From CAVVEC01 sp963747105 (GTDB lineage Bacteria; Acidobacteriota; Terriglobia; Terriglobales; Acidobacteriaceae), in the NCBI GenBank assembly GCA_963747105.1, contig CAVVEC010000016.1, positions 1,128,713-1,192,712 on the forward strand: 64,000 nt of DNA, given 5' to 3'. Positions within the stretch are counted from its first letter, which is position 1, and every line of letters starts with the position of its first letter. Below are positions 26,195 through 35,408 of the stretch, one piece after another. The notes under the pieces are model-generated. The model was not told the DNA's origin, made no database searches, and saw nothing but the letters and a program-made list of their open reading frames with translations. Position numbers and translations under genes: made by a program.

Positions 26195-26499
26195 ACCGGG
26201 AATCAGAGGGTCTCGAACCATTTCCGCCAAGGTCCAGTTCCTTTGGTTTTCGCCTTTAGAACGGTTTCGGAAGTGTATCTTGCCGATAAAAAGCGCCAAT
26301 AAGCACGGCGTCCAATCATGGGCAAGTCCTGAAAAGAAGCGGAAACCACGCATGCAGGAACGCCCGGTCTAGCGCTTTTGGCTGGAACGCTCGGTTGGAA
26401 AGTTAGCGATTTTCGGGTATAAGAGTTAGTTGCGACGCACGCGCTTGTTATTCCTTTCCGTGCCGCCACAACAAAGACTCTAGGCTCGAGCGAGGTGCC

Positions 26500-27642
26500 A
26501 TGTCCGGCTTGTCTACAACGCATGCCCCCAAGGGGCTGGAGGGAGTGGTCGCCACCACCTCCAGTATCTGTTACATCGACGGGGAGCAGGGAGTTTTGGC
26601 CTATCGTGGCATTGACATCCACGAACTGGCGGACAATTCCACTTTCGAGGAAACCTGCTATCTGCTGTGGTACGGCAAGCTGCCGTCGCGCGACGAGTTG
26701 AGGGAGCTGCGGGACCGATTTGCCGAAGAACGGAAACTGGACGCCTCCATTTTTCACCGCATGCACCTTGTGCCCAAGCACGCATTGCCCATGGATGTGC
26801 TCCGCACCATGGTTTCCACACTTTCCTTCTTCGATCCGGAGGAGAAGAGTAACGATCGCGAAGCCAACCTGCACAAGGCGGTTCGTTTGACTTCGCAGGT
26901 GCCAATGATCGTGGCCGCCTACGACCGCATCCGAAAAGGCAAGCCGATTGTGGAGCCCGACCGGTCGCTTTCCCACGCCGCCAACTTCCTGCTCATGCTG
27001 AATGGCACCTACCCTTCGCCTACGGCACAACGGGCTCTGGATATCGCGCTCATCTTGCATGCCGACCACGAGCTGAACGCTTCCACGTTCGCCGCGCGCA
27101 TCACAGCCGCCACGCTTTCCGACATGCACTCCGCGATCACCTCGGCTATCGGCACGCTGAAGGGGCCGTTGCACGGAGGCGCCAACGAAGCCGTGTTCCA
27201 CATCCTGGAGGCGATTGATAGCTCCGGCGCTGACCCGGTGGATTACATCAAAGGAATGCTGGCACAGAAGAAGAAGATCCCCGGCTTCGGACATCGCGTT
27301 TATCACACCGAAGATCCGCGTGCCACCCACCTCCGGCAGATGTCTCGCGACCTCGGGACTTCAAGTGGGCAGACGAAGTGGTTCGAATTCTCCCGCGCCA
27401 TCGAGGAATTCGTAATGACCGATAAGAAGCTCAACGCCAATGTGGATTTCTATTCGGCCTCGACCTACCACACGCTGGGAATTGATGTGGACCTGTTCAC
27501 CCCCGTGTTTGCCATCTCGCGCATCAGCGGCTGGACCGCTCACGTGATCGAGCAACTGGACGACAATCGCCTGATCCGCCCGCGCGCCGACTATATCGGC
27601 CCGCCTTATCCGCAGCACTATCTACCGGTGGACCGGCGGTAG
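26500..27642 (+). CDS. gltA: Citrate synthase
   Basis: The 380-residue protein is a short-type citrate/2-methylcitrate synthase. Catalytic residues lie in ILHADHELNAS, KGPLHGGANE, KIPGFGHRVYHTEDPRA and LNANVDFYSA (histidines and aspartate). It condenses oxaloacetate with acetyl-CoA in the TCA cycle. The length and N-terminus (GLEGVVATTSSICYIDGEQG) match the dimeric archaeal/Gram-positive-like group. The gene stands alone, flanked by the divergent secretin and a DUF1579-like gene. A distinct methylcitrate role cannot be excluded. Confidence 0.92.
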   Translation: MSGLSTTHAPKGLEGVVATTSSICYIDGEQGVLAYRGIDIHELADNSTFEETCYLLWYGKLPSRDELRELRDRFAEERKLDASIFHRMHLVPKHALPMDVLRTMVSTLSFFDPEEKSNDREANLHKAVRLTSQVPMIVAAYDRIRKGKPIVEPDRSLSHAANFLLMLNGTYPSPTAQRALDIALILHADHELNASTFAARITAATLSDMHSAITSAIGTLKGPLHGGANEAVFHILEAIDSSGADPVDYIKGMLAQKKKIPGFGHRVYHTEDPRATHLRQMSRDLGTSSGQTKWFEFSRAIEEFVMTDKKLNANVDFYSASTYHTLGIDVDLFTPVFAISRISGWTAHVIEQLDDNRLIRPRADYIGPPYPQHYLPVDRR

Positions 27643-27705
27643 TGGCGCCCGGTCTCGGTTGCGTCGAGCCCGGATGTAACTCAGTTCAGAATGGAGAATG
27701 CGGCG

Positions 27706-28212
27706 ATGAAGCAGCTCGTCATCCTGGCGACCCTATTGGCGGCTCTGACCGTGATGGCGCAACAGGCGCCGGTCAATTCACCTCTGCTTGACCATCTTGC
27801 CGGCAAGTGGCTGCTGCAAGGGACTGTGCGCCAGCAACCCGCGACGCATGACTTCGATGCGGAGTGGGTTCCCCAGCACCATTATCTGCGCCTGCGCGAG
27901 GTCTCGCGGGAGAGAAACGACAAAGGCGAGCCGCAGTACGAAGCGACGGTATTCATCGGCTGGAATGGGAAGACCAAGCAATACCCCTGCGTGTGGGTGG
28001 ACGTATACGGAGGAGCGACACCGGAGTCCATCGGGCTGGCCACGCCCAAAGAGAATGAGCTTGCTTTCGTCTTTACCGATGAGCACGGCGAGACCAGCTT
28101 CACCAACACATTCATCTACGACCCCAAGACCGACACCTGGGAGGACCGGCTCGACAATGTGGTCAAAGGCGTGGCCAAGCCATTTGCGCGATTCAAGCTG
28201 ACCAAGCAATAA
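27706..28212 (+). CDS. DUF1579-like exported protein
   Basis: From ATG 27706 the product is 168 residues with a signal peptide (MKQLVILATLLAALTVMAQQ). The body, LLDHLAGKWLLQGTVRQQPA then WVPQHHYLRLRE, EATVFIGWNGKTKQY and DPKTDTWEDRLDNVVKG, has the lipocalin-like barrel pattern of DUF1579/heme-binding-like proteins. A second protein of this type is at 34247-34780. Role unknown; such barrels bind small hydrophobic ligands. Confidence 0.65.
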   Translation: MKQLVILATLLAALTVMAQQAPVNSPLLDHLAGKWLLQGTVRQQPATHDFDAEWVPQHHYLRLREVSRERNDKGEPQYEATVFIGWNGKTKQYPCVWVDVYGGATPESIGLATPKENELAFVFTDEHGETSFTNTFIYDPKTDTWEDRLDNVVKGVAKPFARFKLTKQ

Positions 28213-28357
28213 ATTACAACGCTGGGAATGTAACCTTCTGCCAACAACTCTCAGGGGGAATTGAAGGATAGCTACTTAAGATGTGACTGGCATTGGGTTC
28301 CGTCTATCTGTTCCTCAGTCGCCCCCTCCCCCACAGGCGTAAAATGGGTGTAAGTCC

Positions 28358-29524
28358 ATGCGCCGGGTCTACTTCGACAATAACGCGACCACGCCTGTGC
28401 TGCCCGAGGTCTTCGAGGCCATGCGCCCCTATTTCTCGGAGCATTTTGGCAACGCGTCTTCGATCCATCATCATGGGCAGGAGACGCGGGCGGCGGTGGA
28501 GCGAGCGCGCGAGTCAGTCGCGGCTCTCCTGGGATGTCGCGCGTCCGAGATTGTCTTCACCAGCGGCGGCACCGAAGGCGATAACCTGGCGATCTTTGGA
28601 CTAGCTCGGGAAGGCGACCACGTCATCAGTTCAACGATCGAGCACCACGCCGTCCTGAATTCGTGCAAGCACCTGGAATCGCTCGGCTGCGAAGTGACCT
28701 ACGTTTCCGTGGACGGGCGTGGGCTGGTTGATCCCGACGACGTGCGCCGGGCATTGCGCCCGAATACCCAGCTCATCTCCATCATGATGGCCAACAACGA
28801 GACTGGAGTTCTGCAGCCAGTGGAAGAGGTCGGCAAGATCGCTGCCGAAGCCGATATCTATTTCCACACGGACGCGGTGCAGGCAGCAGGCAAGGTGGCG
28901 ATCGACGTCAAGCGCATAGCCTGCGACTTGCTGTCGATCTCCGGGCACAAGATGCACGCGCCCCAGGGAGTCGGCGCGCTCTACGTGCGTAAGGGAACTA
29001 TTCTTCGGCCCATGCTCCAGGGCGGGAGCCACGAACGCTCGCGGCGTGCGGGCACGGAGAATGTTCCCGGAATTGTCGGCCTGGGCAAGGCGGCGGAGAT
29101 CGCAAAAGCGGCCTTGAATGGTGGCGATCTAGCCGCGATGGCCGCCATGCGCGATCGCATCCAGGAGCGAATCCTCAGTGAGGTGGAAGCTAGCGGAGTC
29201 AATGGCGCAGGCGCGCCTCGCGTCCCCAATACCACCAACATTTATTTTGATTTCATCGAGGGCGAAGCGCTGGTGATTGCACTCGACCTCAAGGGGCTTG
29301 CCGTTTCGACGGGAGCCGCGTGCTCCTCCGGTGCAATAGAGCCCTCACACGTGCTCACCGCCATGGGATTGCCGCCGGAGCGGGCGCGAGCCAGCATCCG
29401 CTTCAGCCTGGGCAAGCAAAACACGCCTGATGAAGTTGAATTCGCTCTGGAATTGATTCCCTCAACCGTCGCCCGTCTGCGGGAACTGTCGCCGGTTTAC
29501 AATAGAAAACAAGCATGTTTCTAG
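28358..29524 (+). CDS. Cysteine desulfurase (IscS/NifS family)
   Basis: The 388-residue PLP enzyme has YFDNNATTPVLPEV, TSGGTEGDNLAI, the Schiff-base lysine in LLSISGHKMHAPQGVG and the catalytic cysteine in GAACSSGAIEPSHVL. It transfers sulfur from cysteine to Fe-S scaffolds and, via MnmA, to tRNA. MnmA is encoded at 30710-31822, with one unrelated gene between; the scaffold is at 8699-9058. The C-terminal extension NRKQACF holds a second cysteine. I cannot tell IscS from NifS type by sequence alone. Confidence 0.9.
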   Translation: MRRVYFDNNATTPVLPEVFEAMRPYFSEHFGNASSIHHHGQETRAAVERARESVAALLGCRASEIVFTSGGTEGDNLAIFGLAREGDHVISSTIEHHAVLNSCKHLESLGCEVTYVSVDGRGLVDPDDVRRALRPNTQLISIMMANNETGVLQPVEEVGKIAAEADIYFHTDAVQAAGKVAIDVKRIACDLLSISGHKMHAPQGVGALYVRKGTILRPMLQGGSHERSRRAGTENVPGIVGLGKAAEIAKAALNGGDLAAMAAMRDRIQERILSEVEASGVNGAGAPRVPNTTNIYFDFIEGEALVIALDLKGLAVSTGAACSSGAIEPSHVLTAMGLPPERARASIRFSLGKQNTPDEVEFALELIPSTVARLRELSPVYNRKQACF

Positions 29525-29609
29525 AACGGCGATCAAATTCGTAACGGACACAAACAGGTCAGGTGTCACCGAGCAAGAACTGCCTGCCGCAATTCACGCG
29601 GAAAATCGA

Positions 29610-30539
29610 ATGCTTCCTGTAGATCAAAAGATCTTTGAAGAATGGATCGGCCCTCGCGTCGACGTCAAGCCCATCTATAAGTGCAAGACCCTTTACGAGT
29701 CGGGCGGCATCGCATTTGAGCTATACAAAGAAGCATGTCGAGTCGTAGTCTTTGCCGTGCACGTACTAGACGACGCAGCCGCAGCTCAAGGTGGCCTCGC
29801 CAGAAATCAGGCGATCTGTGCTGGCCTCATGGTGAAGATGTCCAAATTCATGCTGGCAGTGATTCAACTTTCCACGGGCGACGCTCGAGGCGAGATTGTC
29901 CTGGCCCTTAACCGCATAATTCTGGAGTCTGCCATCAGCCTTGAGTTCCTGGCTCGCAGTGCAGATGACAAATATTTCGATCAGTTTGTTGATTTCAGTC
30001 TAGGACCCGAAAGGGAGACCTATGATCAAATTCAAGCTAACATTGTTGCGCGCAAAGGCGAGGTCTGGCCCATCGAAAAAAGGCTACTCAATTCGATAAA
30101 TTACATCTGCGCTGCTTCAGGCATGAAGATTGAAGAGGTCGAGAGGAAACACAGGGACTGGGGCGAGAACGTTAGAGAGCGTCTCCGGGCGCTCGGGAAG
30201 GAGTCCCTGTACGCAACAGCTTACCGAATGCCGTCACATGCGGTCCACGGGACTTGGCCTGACCTGTTGACCGGACACCTAACCTACGACGAGAAAACCA
30301 GAGTATTTCGGCCCGAGACCAAGTGGACGAGAGTTGGATCGCGCCTCCTGGCCCCAATCGCAGTCCTCGTCCTGGAGGCTCTTGATCCGTATCTGGAAAG
30401 ATTCCTTCCCGCGGCGACAGAGAGAGATTTACTTCGAGCAAGGATCGCGGACCTGCATGACCGCGTGCTTGAGGCTGATAAGGCGGATGAGCAACTAAAG
30501 ACTTCGTTGCGGGCTGAGGGAACAGGCGCCCCTGGTTAG
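29610..30539 (+). CDS. DUF5677-like protein
   Basis: The 309-residue product is mostly helical (KTLYESGGIAFELYKEA, VKMSKFMLAVIQLSTGD, ARGEIVLALNRIILESAISLEFLARS) with a conserved YRMPSHAVHGTW motif. These match DUF5677, a helical family of unknown role often found as isolated accessory genes. It lies between iscS and mnmA, which usually adjoin, and its base composition is less GC-rich than its neighbours. Insertion of a transferred gene is plausible. Confidence 0.55.
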   Translation: MLPVDQKIFEEWIGPRVDVKPIYKCKTLYESGGIAFELYKEACRVVVFAVHVLDDAAAAQGGLARNQAICAGLMVKMSKFMLAVIQLSTGDARGEIVLALNRIILESAISLEFLARSADDKYFDQFVDFSLGPERETYDQIQANIVARKGEVWPIEKRLLNSINYICAASGMKIEEVERKHRDWGENVRERLRALGKESLYATAYRMPSHAVHGTWPDLLTGHLTYDEKTRVFRPETKWTRVGSRLLAPIAVLVLEALDPYLERFLPAATERDLLRARIADLHDRVLEADKADEQLKTSLRAEGTGAPG

Positions 30540-30697
30540 AGCTGATCCGGCGCGTAGCTAATCCGCTAAAGGTTGATTTCATTGGCCCCCGGAATTGAAA
30601 TGCGATGTGCAAATGGGGCGAGTTTGTGGCAGGTCGTTTCCATTCATGAGAGACAGGGCGGACGCTGGTGCCGATGCTCCCGACAACCCCTCCCATT

Positions 30698-30709
30698 TAC
30701 AATAGTTAC
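30698..30709 (+). promoter_or_regulatory. Leaderless-type -10 of mnmA
   Basis: TACAAT (30698-30703) ends six bases before ATG 30710, supporting that start over 30668. No ribosome site or -35 is evident. Confidence 0.5.
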
Positions 30710-31822
30710 ATGCCGTCTAGAGCCATCGCCGTCGCCATGTCGGGTGGAGTTGATTCCTCCACCGTCGCGGCCATGCTGCGCGCCGAGGGGCATCAGGTCA
30801 TCGGCCTGACCATGCAGCTCTGGAATCAGCGCCGCTTAGCGGGACATCCGGGTATGCCCGAGGCCGTGCAGGGGCGCTGCTGTTCGCTCGATGATGTTTA
30901 CGATGCGCGCCGGGTCGCGGAAACGCTGGGCATTCCCTACTACGTGGTCAATCACGAAGAGCGCTTTGAGCGCGATGTGGTGCGGCCCTTTGTTGAGGAG
31001 TATCTGTCCGGGCGTACTCCCATCCCGTGCAGCCTTTGCAACAACCATCTGAAGTTCGATCAGTTGCTGATCGTCGCCCAGCAGATCGGCGCCGACGCGC
31101 TGGCCACGGGCCACTACGCGCGCGTTGAGTTCGATGAGCAACGTGGCCGCTGGCTACTCAAGCGCCCGGCTGACCTGGCGAAGGATCAGACCTATTTTCT
31201 GTTCGGCCTGACGCAAGAGCAGCTCAGCCGAACTCTGTTTCCATTGGGAGAGATGACCAAGCCCCAGGTCCGTGAACTGGCGCGTCAGCATGGGCTGGCG
31301 CTGGCGGAGAAGCCGGATTCGCAGGAGATATGCTTCGTCCCCGGCGGCGACTACAAGAATTTTCTCGATGCTTACCTGGCAGAACAAGGTGAGTCGCTGC
31401 CCGACACTGCCGGTGAGCTGGTCACTACCGATGGGCAGGTGATCGGCGAGCACAGTGGAATTCACAACTTCACCGTCGGCCAGCGCAAGGGCTTAGGCGT
31501 GGCTACGGGTTCGCCGCTCTACGTCATTCAGATCAAGGGCGACAAGGGGCAAGTCGTAGTCGGCAATCAGGAGGAACTCTACTCGCGAACGTTACGCGCC
31601 CGCCAGGTGAACTTCATCGCGGTGGAGCACTTGGCCGAACCACTGCGAGTGCGGGTCAAGATTCGCCATCGCCACGAGGGGGCCTCGGCGGTTATCGAGA
31701 AGTCAGTCGCCGGCGAAGAAGTGCTGGTGACCTTCGATGAGCCGCAGCGCGCCATCACTCCCGGCCAGGCCGCCGTGTTCTATATCGGTGACGTCGTAGT
31801 CGGCGGCGGCTGGATCGCTTAG
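30710..31822 (+). CDS. mnmA: tRNA-specific 2-thiouridylase
   Basis: The 370-residue protein starts IAVAMSGGVDSSTVAAML, the ATP pyrophosphatase P-loop, and has the catalytic cysteines in IPCSLCNNHLKF and DSQEICFVPGGDY. It thiolates U34 of Lys, Glu and Gln tRNAs using sulfur relayed from cysteine desulfurase, encoded upstream at 28358-29524. The C-terminal beta-barrel (VKIRHRHEGASAVI, ITPGQAAVFYIGDVVVGGG) is complete. No frameshift is seen. Confidence 0.93.
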   Translation: MPSRAIAVAMSGGVDSSTVAAMLRAEGHQVIGLTMQLWNQRRLAGHPGMPEAVQGRCCSLDDVYDARRVAETLGIPYYVVNHEERFERDVVRPFVEEYLSGRTPIPCSLCNNHLKFDQLLIVAQQIGADALATGHYARVEFDEQRGRWLLKRPADLAKDQTYFLFGLTQEQLSRTLFPLGEMTKPQVRELARQHGLALAEKPDSQEICFVPGGDYKNFLDAYLAEQGESLPDTAGELVTTDGQVIGEHSGIHNFTVGQRKGLGVATGSPLYVIQIKGDKGQVVVGNQEELYSRTLRARQVNFIAVEHLAEPLRVRVKIRHRHEGASAVIEKSVAGEEVLVTFDEPQRAITPGQAAVFYIGDVVVGGGWIA

Positions 31823-31893
31823 AAGTTAGTTCTGCATTTTGCTACATCCCAATCGTGTGCTTCTCGGGCAAATTCATTTAACATCACTCAATC

Positions 31894-32658
31894 GTGGACG
31901 ACGGAATGCAGACTCCAAGCGCGGGTGATCGGTTTCCGCCCACGCAGTGGTCAGCGATCGTGGCCGCCCGAAGCACGGATGGAGCACAGCGCGAGCGCGC
32001 GCTGGAGACGCTGCTGTCTGCGTACTGGAAACCCGTGTTCAAGTACATCCGGCTGCGATGGAACAGGGGGTTTGAGGATGCCCAGGACCTGACCCAGGGA
32101 TTCTTTGCCGGACTGCTGGAGCGCGATCTGCTCGCCAAATATGATCCGGAGAAGAGCCGGCTGCGTACGTGTCTGCGGCTGTGCGTGGACAGCTTTGTGA
32201 TGAACGAAGAAAAGGCGGCCCGGCGGCAGAAACGTGGAGGAAATGCTCTGCACATGGCGCTCGATTTCAACTCCGCCGAGAGCGAACTGACTGCGGGTGC
32301 GGTCGATCCGGCGACGATTGCCTCGCCCGAATCACTGGAGCTGTTTTTTGAGAAGGAGTGGGTACGCAGCCTGTTTGGCCTGGCGGTAGAAGACTTGTAC
32401 AGGTTTTGCGACGTGCAGGGAAAACAGAAAGCCTATCGGCTCTTTGAGAAGTACGACCTGGAAGAAGGAAGCACGTCCGCCGGTTACGCGGAGCTCGCGG
32501 AGGAATTCGGTATCGCGGTAGCCGACGTGACCAACGCGCTGGCCTGGACGCGCCGCGAGTTCCGGCGGATTGCGCTCGGACGGCTGCGCGAGATGTGCGG
32601 CGACGAGGAAGAGTTCCGCCGGGAAGCGCGGGCTCTGTTTGGGTGGGAGGCGCGATGA
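31894..32658 (+). CDS. ECF-type RNA polymerase sigma factor, kinase-linked
   Basis: The 254-residue protein begins at GTG 31894 (ATG 31906 possible). Region 2 is in LETLLSAYWKPVFKYIRLRW and EDAQDLTQGFFAGLLE; region 4 lies in YAELAEEFGIAVADVTNALA. The long linker and length exceed ordinary ECF factors and match those encoded next to Ser/Thr kinases in Acidobacteria and Planctomycetes, where the kinase rather than an anti-sigma factor is thought to control activity. Its stop codon overlaps the kinase start (ATGA at 32655-32658). Confidence 0.8.
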   Translation: MDDGMQTPSAGDRFPPTQWSAIVAARSTDGAQRERALETLLSAYWKPVFKYIRLRWNRGFEDAQDLTQGFFAGLLERDLLAKYDPEKSRLRTCLRLCVDSFVMNEEKAARRQKRGGNALHMALDFNSAESELTAGAVDPATIASPESLELFFEKEWVRSLFGLAVEDLYRFCDVQGKQKAYRLFEKYDLEEGSTSAGYAELAEEFGIAVADVTNALAWTRREFRRIALGRLREMCGDEEEFRREARALFGWEAR

Positions 32659-33698
32659 AGTTTCTGTCGGACCGCGCTCTGGAACGGCTGCGCGAAGCCG
32701 CGCACGAGCCGGACCTCCACGGGACACACTACCGGCTGCGGCAGCGCGTGGCGTGCGGAGGCATGGGCGTGGTCTATGCAGCTGAAGACGTGCGGCTCGG
32801 CAGACGCGTGGCGCTGAAGGTGCTGGACCTGCCCGATCCGACAGGCGAGCTGGAAAGACGGTTGGTCCGAGAGGCCCGCGTGCTGGCGCGGTTAGAACAT
32901 CCTGGCATCGTGCCCGTACACGATGTGGGCAAACTGAGCGATGGACGAGTGTTCTATGCGATGAAATTCGTGAAAGGAAAGCAGCTCGATGAGCACATCG
33001 CCACCGTGAGATCCCTCCCGGAACGGCTGCGGGTGTTTTTACGGATGTGCGACGCGGTGGCCTTTGCGCACGCGCACGGCGTGGCACACCGCGACCTTAA
33101 ACCGGCGAACATCATGATTGGCCCCTTCGGTGAGGTATTGGTGATGGATTGGGGCCTGGCGAAGATTCTCCGAGTCGCGGCTGCGCCAACACAATCTGTC
33201 GTGCCGGACAACGGCACGAGAGACACGATGGCGGAGCTTGCGCCGCGGACGGAGACAACGGAACAACCCACGCAAGCCGTGCAAACGGCGCACGGGGCAG
33301 TCATGGGTACGCCTGGGTACATGTCGCCGGAGCAGGCACGAGGTGACGTGGAACAGGTGGATGCGCGCAGCGACGTTTATTCGCTCGGGGCGATTCTGAA
33401 GTTCCTCGCGACCGCTGCCCGAGAGGACTCCATGCGGAACGGAAAAGTTAACGTCCCAAGATCATTAGCGGCCATTTGCGCGAAAGCCGCTGCGAATAAG
33501 CCCAGGGACCGGTACGGGAGCGTGCCAGAACTGGCGGCGGACGTTTCCAGTTATCTCGACGGGCTCCCGGTGAGCGCCCACAGGGAGAGCGTGCTGGAAC
33601 GTGCTGAGCGGCTCTTTACCCGGTATCGCGTGGCTATCTTATTGATCGCGGCCTATTTGTTTATGCGAATCTTGCTGCTGCTCGTCCTGCGTCATTAG
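32655..33698 (+). CDS. Ser/Thr protein kinase with C-terminal membrane anchor
   Basis: From ATG 32655 the product is 347 residues. Kinase motifs are complete: a glycine loop VACGGMGVVYAAED, VALKVLD lysine, VAHRDLKPANIM catalytic loop, DWGLAK in place of DFG, and GTPGYMSPEQA activation segment. A hydrophobic helix (YRVAILLIAAYLFMRILLLL) closes the protein with no extracellular sensor. The gene overlaps the sigma-factor gene by four bases, so the two are translationally coupled and probably form one signalling pair. An insert with many T residues follows DWGLAK and may be autophosphorylated. Confidence 0.88.
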   Translation: MKFLSDRALERLREAAHEPDLHGTHYRLRQRVACGGMGVVYAAEDVRLGRRVALKVLDLPDPTGELERRLVREARVLARLEHPGIVPVHDVGKLSDGRVFYAMKFVKGKQLDEHIATVRSLPERLRVFLRMCDAVAFAHAHGVAHRDLKPANIMIGPFGEVLVMDWGLAKILRVAAAPTQSVVPDNGTRDTMAELAPRTETTEQPTQAVQTAHGAVMGTPGYMSPEQARGDVEQVDARSDVYSLGAILKFLATAAREDSMRNGKVNVPRSLAAICAKAAANKPRDRYGSVPELAADVSSYLDGLPVSAHRESVLERAERLFTRYRVAILLIAAYLFMRILLLLVLRH

Positions 33699-33771
33699 CC
33701 GCTAAAGGATTTTCCCGATTTGTTGTAAAGAACATCGAGAGGCAAACAATCGTGAGTCGGAGGAGTGCTCG

Positions 33772-34128
33772 ATGAACAAGGTCGTGCTGGGTATCCTGCT
33801 GGGTGCGGTTCTGGGAGCGCTGGACGGAATGACGGCGTGGTTTACGCCTGAGGCGAGGTCGCAACTCGCTGGAATCATTGTCGGTTCTACCATCAAGGGA
33901 GTCATCGCCGGTGTGGCGATCGGGTTCTTCGCACGCAAAGTGAAATCGCTGCCTCTGGGGATCGCGTTTGGTCTGGCAGTCGGATTCGTGCTTGCCTTCA
34001 TCGTCGCCCACTTTATGGAGCACGGGCACTATTTCGAGATCATCCTGCCGGGAAGTATAGTGGGATTGATCGTCGGGTATGCCACACAGCGGTACGGTGC
34101 CGTACGAGCGGCTCCCGCAACCGGCTGA
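33772..34128 (+). CDS. Small integral membrane protein
   Basis: The 118-residue protein has three or four glycine-rich membrane helices (VVLGILLGAVLGALDGMTAW, GVIAGVAIGFFAR, LGIAFGLAVGFVLAFIVAHF, GSIVGLIVGYATQ). GGAGGAG precedes the ATG. I do not recognise a named family. It lies 73 bases after the kinase gene on the same strand and could be part of the same response. Confidence 0.6.
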   Translation: MNKVVLGILLGAVLGALDGMTAWFTPEARSQLAGIIVGSTIKGVIAGVAIGFFARKVKSLPLGIAFGLAVGFVLAFIVAHFMEHGHYFEIILPGSIVGLIVGYATQRYGAVRAAPATG

Positions 34129-34246
34129 TCCAGTCCCTCAGATTGTTGAGACGCGAGGTGGTCCAAGAGAAAAAGGAACGGCCCCACGAGGTTCAAGGCG
34201 GAATGCAGCAAACCGTTTCAAGCCAGCAAGTTCGAGGAGGCGCGAA

Positions 34247-34780
34247 ATGAAGTGGAGGATAATGCTCTTTGCCCTCACACTGATCACCTTCCTGTCACTG
34301 CAAGCCCAGCAGCCTCGGCCCACGGATGAATGGAAGGAGTTCGATTTTCTACTTGGCGAGTGGACATGGGTCGGAGGAGGCCAGCCCGGACAGGGAAAAG
34401 GTGTGTCTACCTTCCGGTCTGAACTGGATGGAACGGTGCTGGTCCGAAAAACCCATCTGGACTATCCGGCGACGAAGGAGCGGTCCGCTTTTGCCCATGA
34501 CGATCTCATATACGTGTACCACGATCCCCAGGACAGCTCGGTGCGCGCGATCTTTTTCGACGGGGAGGGTCACGTTATCCGATACGCGCTCACCGCGGCG
34601 TCCGGCGGTAACTCCGTCGAATTCGTGAGCGAGGCAGCGCCCGGCGGCACCAGATGCCGCATGACCTACGCCCGCACGGGTGAGGATTCGGTAAGAGAAA
34701 AGTTCGAGATTGCCCCACCGGGCAAGCCGAACGATTTCGCAACCTATGTAGAGTTCACAGCAATGCGAGTTCGCAGATGA
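34247..34780 (+). CDS. Exported DUF1579-like lipocalin-type protein
   Basis: From ATG 34247, with GAGGAGG upstream, the product is 177 residues. A signal peptide (IMLFALTLITFLSLQAQ) precedes WKEFDFLLGEWTWVGGGQPG, LVRKTHLDYPATKE, DDLIYVYHDPQDSSVRAIFF and YVEFTAMRVRR, an all-beta pattern like DUF1579. It is a distant paralogue of the protein at 27706-28212. The upstream open frame back to 34079 overlaps the membrane protein gene and is not used. Confidence 0.6.
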   Translation: MKWRIMLFALTLITFLSLQAQQPRPTDEWKEFDFLLGEWTWVGGGQPGQGKGVSTFRSELDGTVLVRKTHLDYPATKERSAFAHDDLIYVYHDPQDSSVRAIFFDGEGHVIRYALTAASGGNSVEFVSEAAPGGTRCRMTYARTGEDSVREKFEIAPPGKPNDFATYVEFTAMRVRR

Positions 34781-34849
34781 GGGCAAGATTTGGTGTGCCC
34801 GTCTTGCCTGCGCACTCTTATCCGTTGCCGGTTGTTTTCAAGGTCCCGC

Positions 34850-35353
34850 TTAGATGAACATCTCGTCTTGAGGCACGGTCATGCCGTTGCGCGGACGCCG
34901 TCTTGCCCCGAATAGAAATTCCAACCCCGTAGTCACTCCCTGCACCAGCCCCGACAGTTGTCGCACCGGGGACACCACGGTTTTGTGGACCATATCCGTG
35001 GTCTGCTCCACCCGGTCCAGCGTACGGCTCACCAGTTCGTCGGCCCGGATTACCTGCAGCCGGGTGCGGTCAAGGACATCGCTCATCGTGGCATCGAGGC
35101 GTTCCAGTTGAGCGCGCAGCATCGTGCTCGACTCAGTCGCATTGTTGACCAGGGTTTGGAGGCTGGGGCGAAACTCCACCAGCATCGTGTGCACGATTTC
35201 GGCCGTAGGTAGAACTTTGGTCCGAACCTCGCTGGCCAGCCCTTCCATGCGTGCGCTGGTTTGCCGCACAGCCAGATACATGGCCACGAGAATCCCCGCC
35301 TGGATCAGCACGGCGGCTGCGGTAAATCCGATGAAAATAGGAAGATAGTCCAT
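34850..35353 (-). CDS. DUF948-like membrane-anchored coiled-coil protein
   Basis: The 167-residue protein has one N-terminal membrane helix (YLPIFIGFTAAAVLIQAGIL) and a long helical region with heptad character (MEGLASEVRTKVLPTAEIVH, TRLQVIRADELVSRTLDRVE), ending in a positively charged tail. This matches DUF948-type proteins that often accompany YtxH proteins, as here (35409-35720). GGAGGAAC precedes the ATG. A cell-envelope stress role is likely but unproven. Confidence 0.65.
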   Translation of the reverse strand: MDYLPIFIGFTAAAVLIQAGILVAMYLAVRQTSARMEGLASEVRTKVLPTAEIVHTMLVEFRPSLQTLVNNATESSTMLRAQLERLDATMSDVLDRTRLQVIRADELVSRTLDRVEQTTDMVHKTVVSPVRQLSGLVQGVTTGLEFLFGARRRPRNGMTVPQDEMFI

Positions 35354-35408
35354 AAGCGTTCCTCCGCCTCACGTTGCTAACCCTGGCGTTGTGGAGAATC
35401 AACCTGCC

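Noticed and set aside
26183..26353. Extension of the secretin to 26353
   Set aside because: A signal peptide starts at 26182 and a -10 element lies exactly upstream; the extension would bury the signal peptide.
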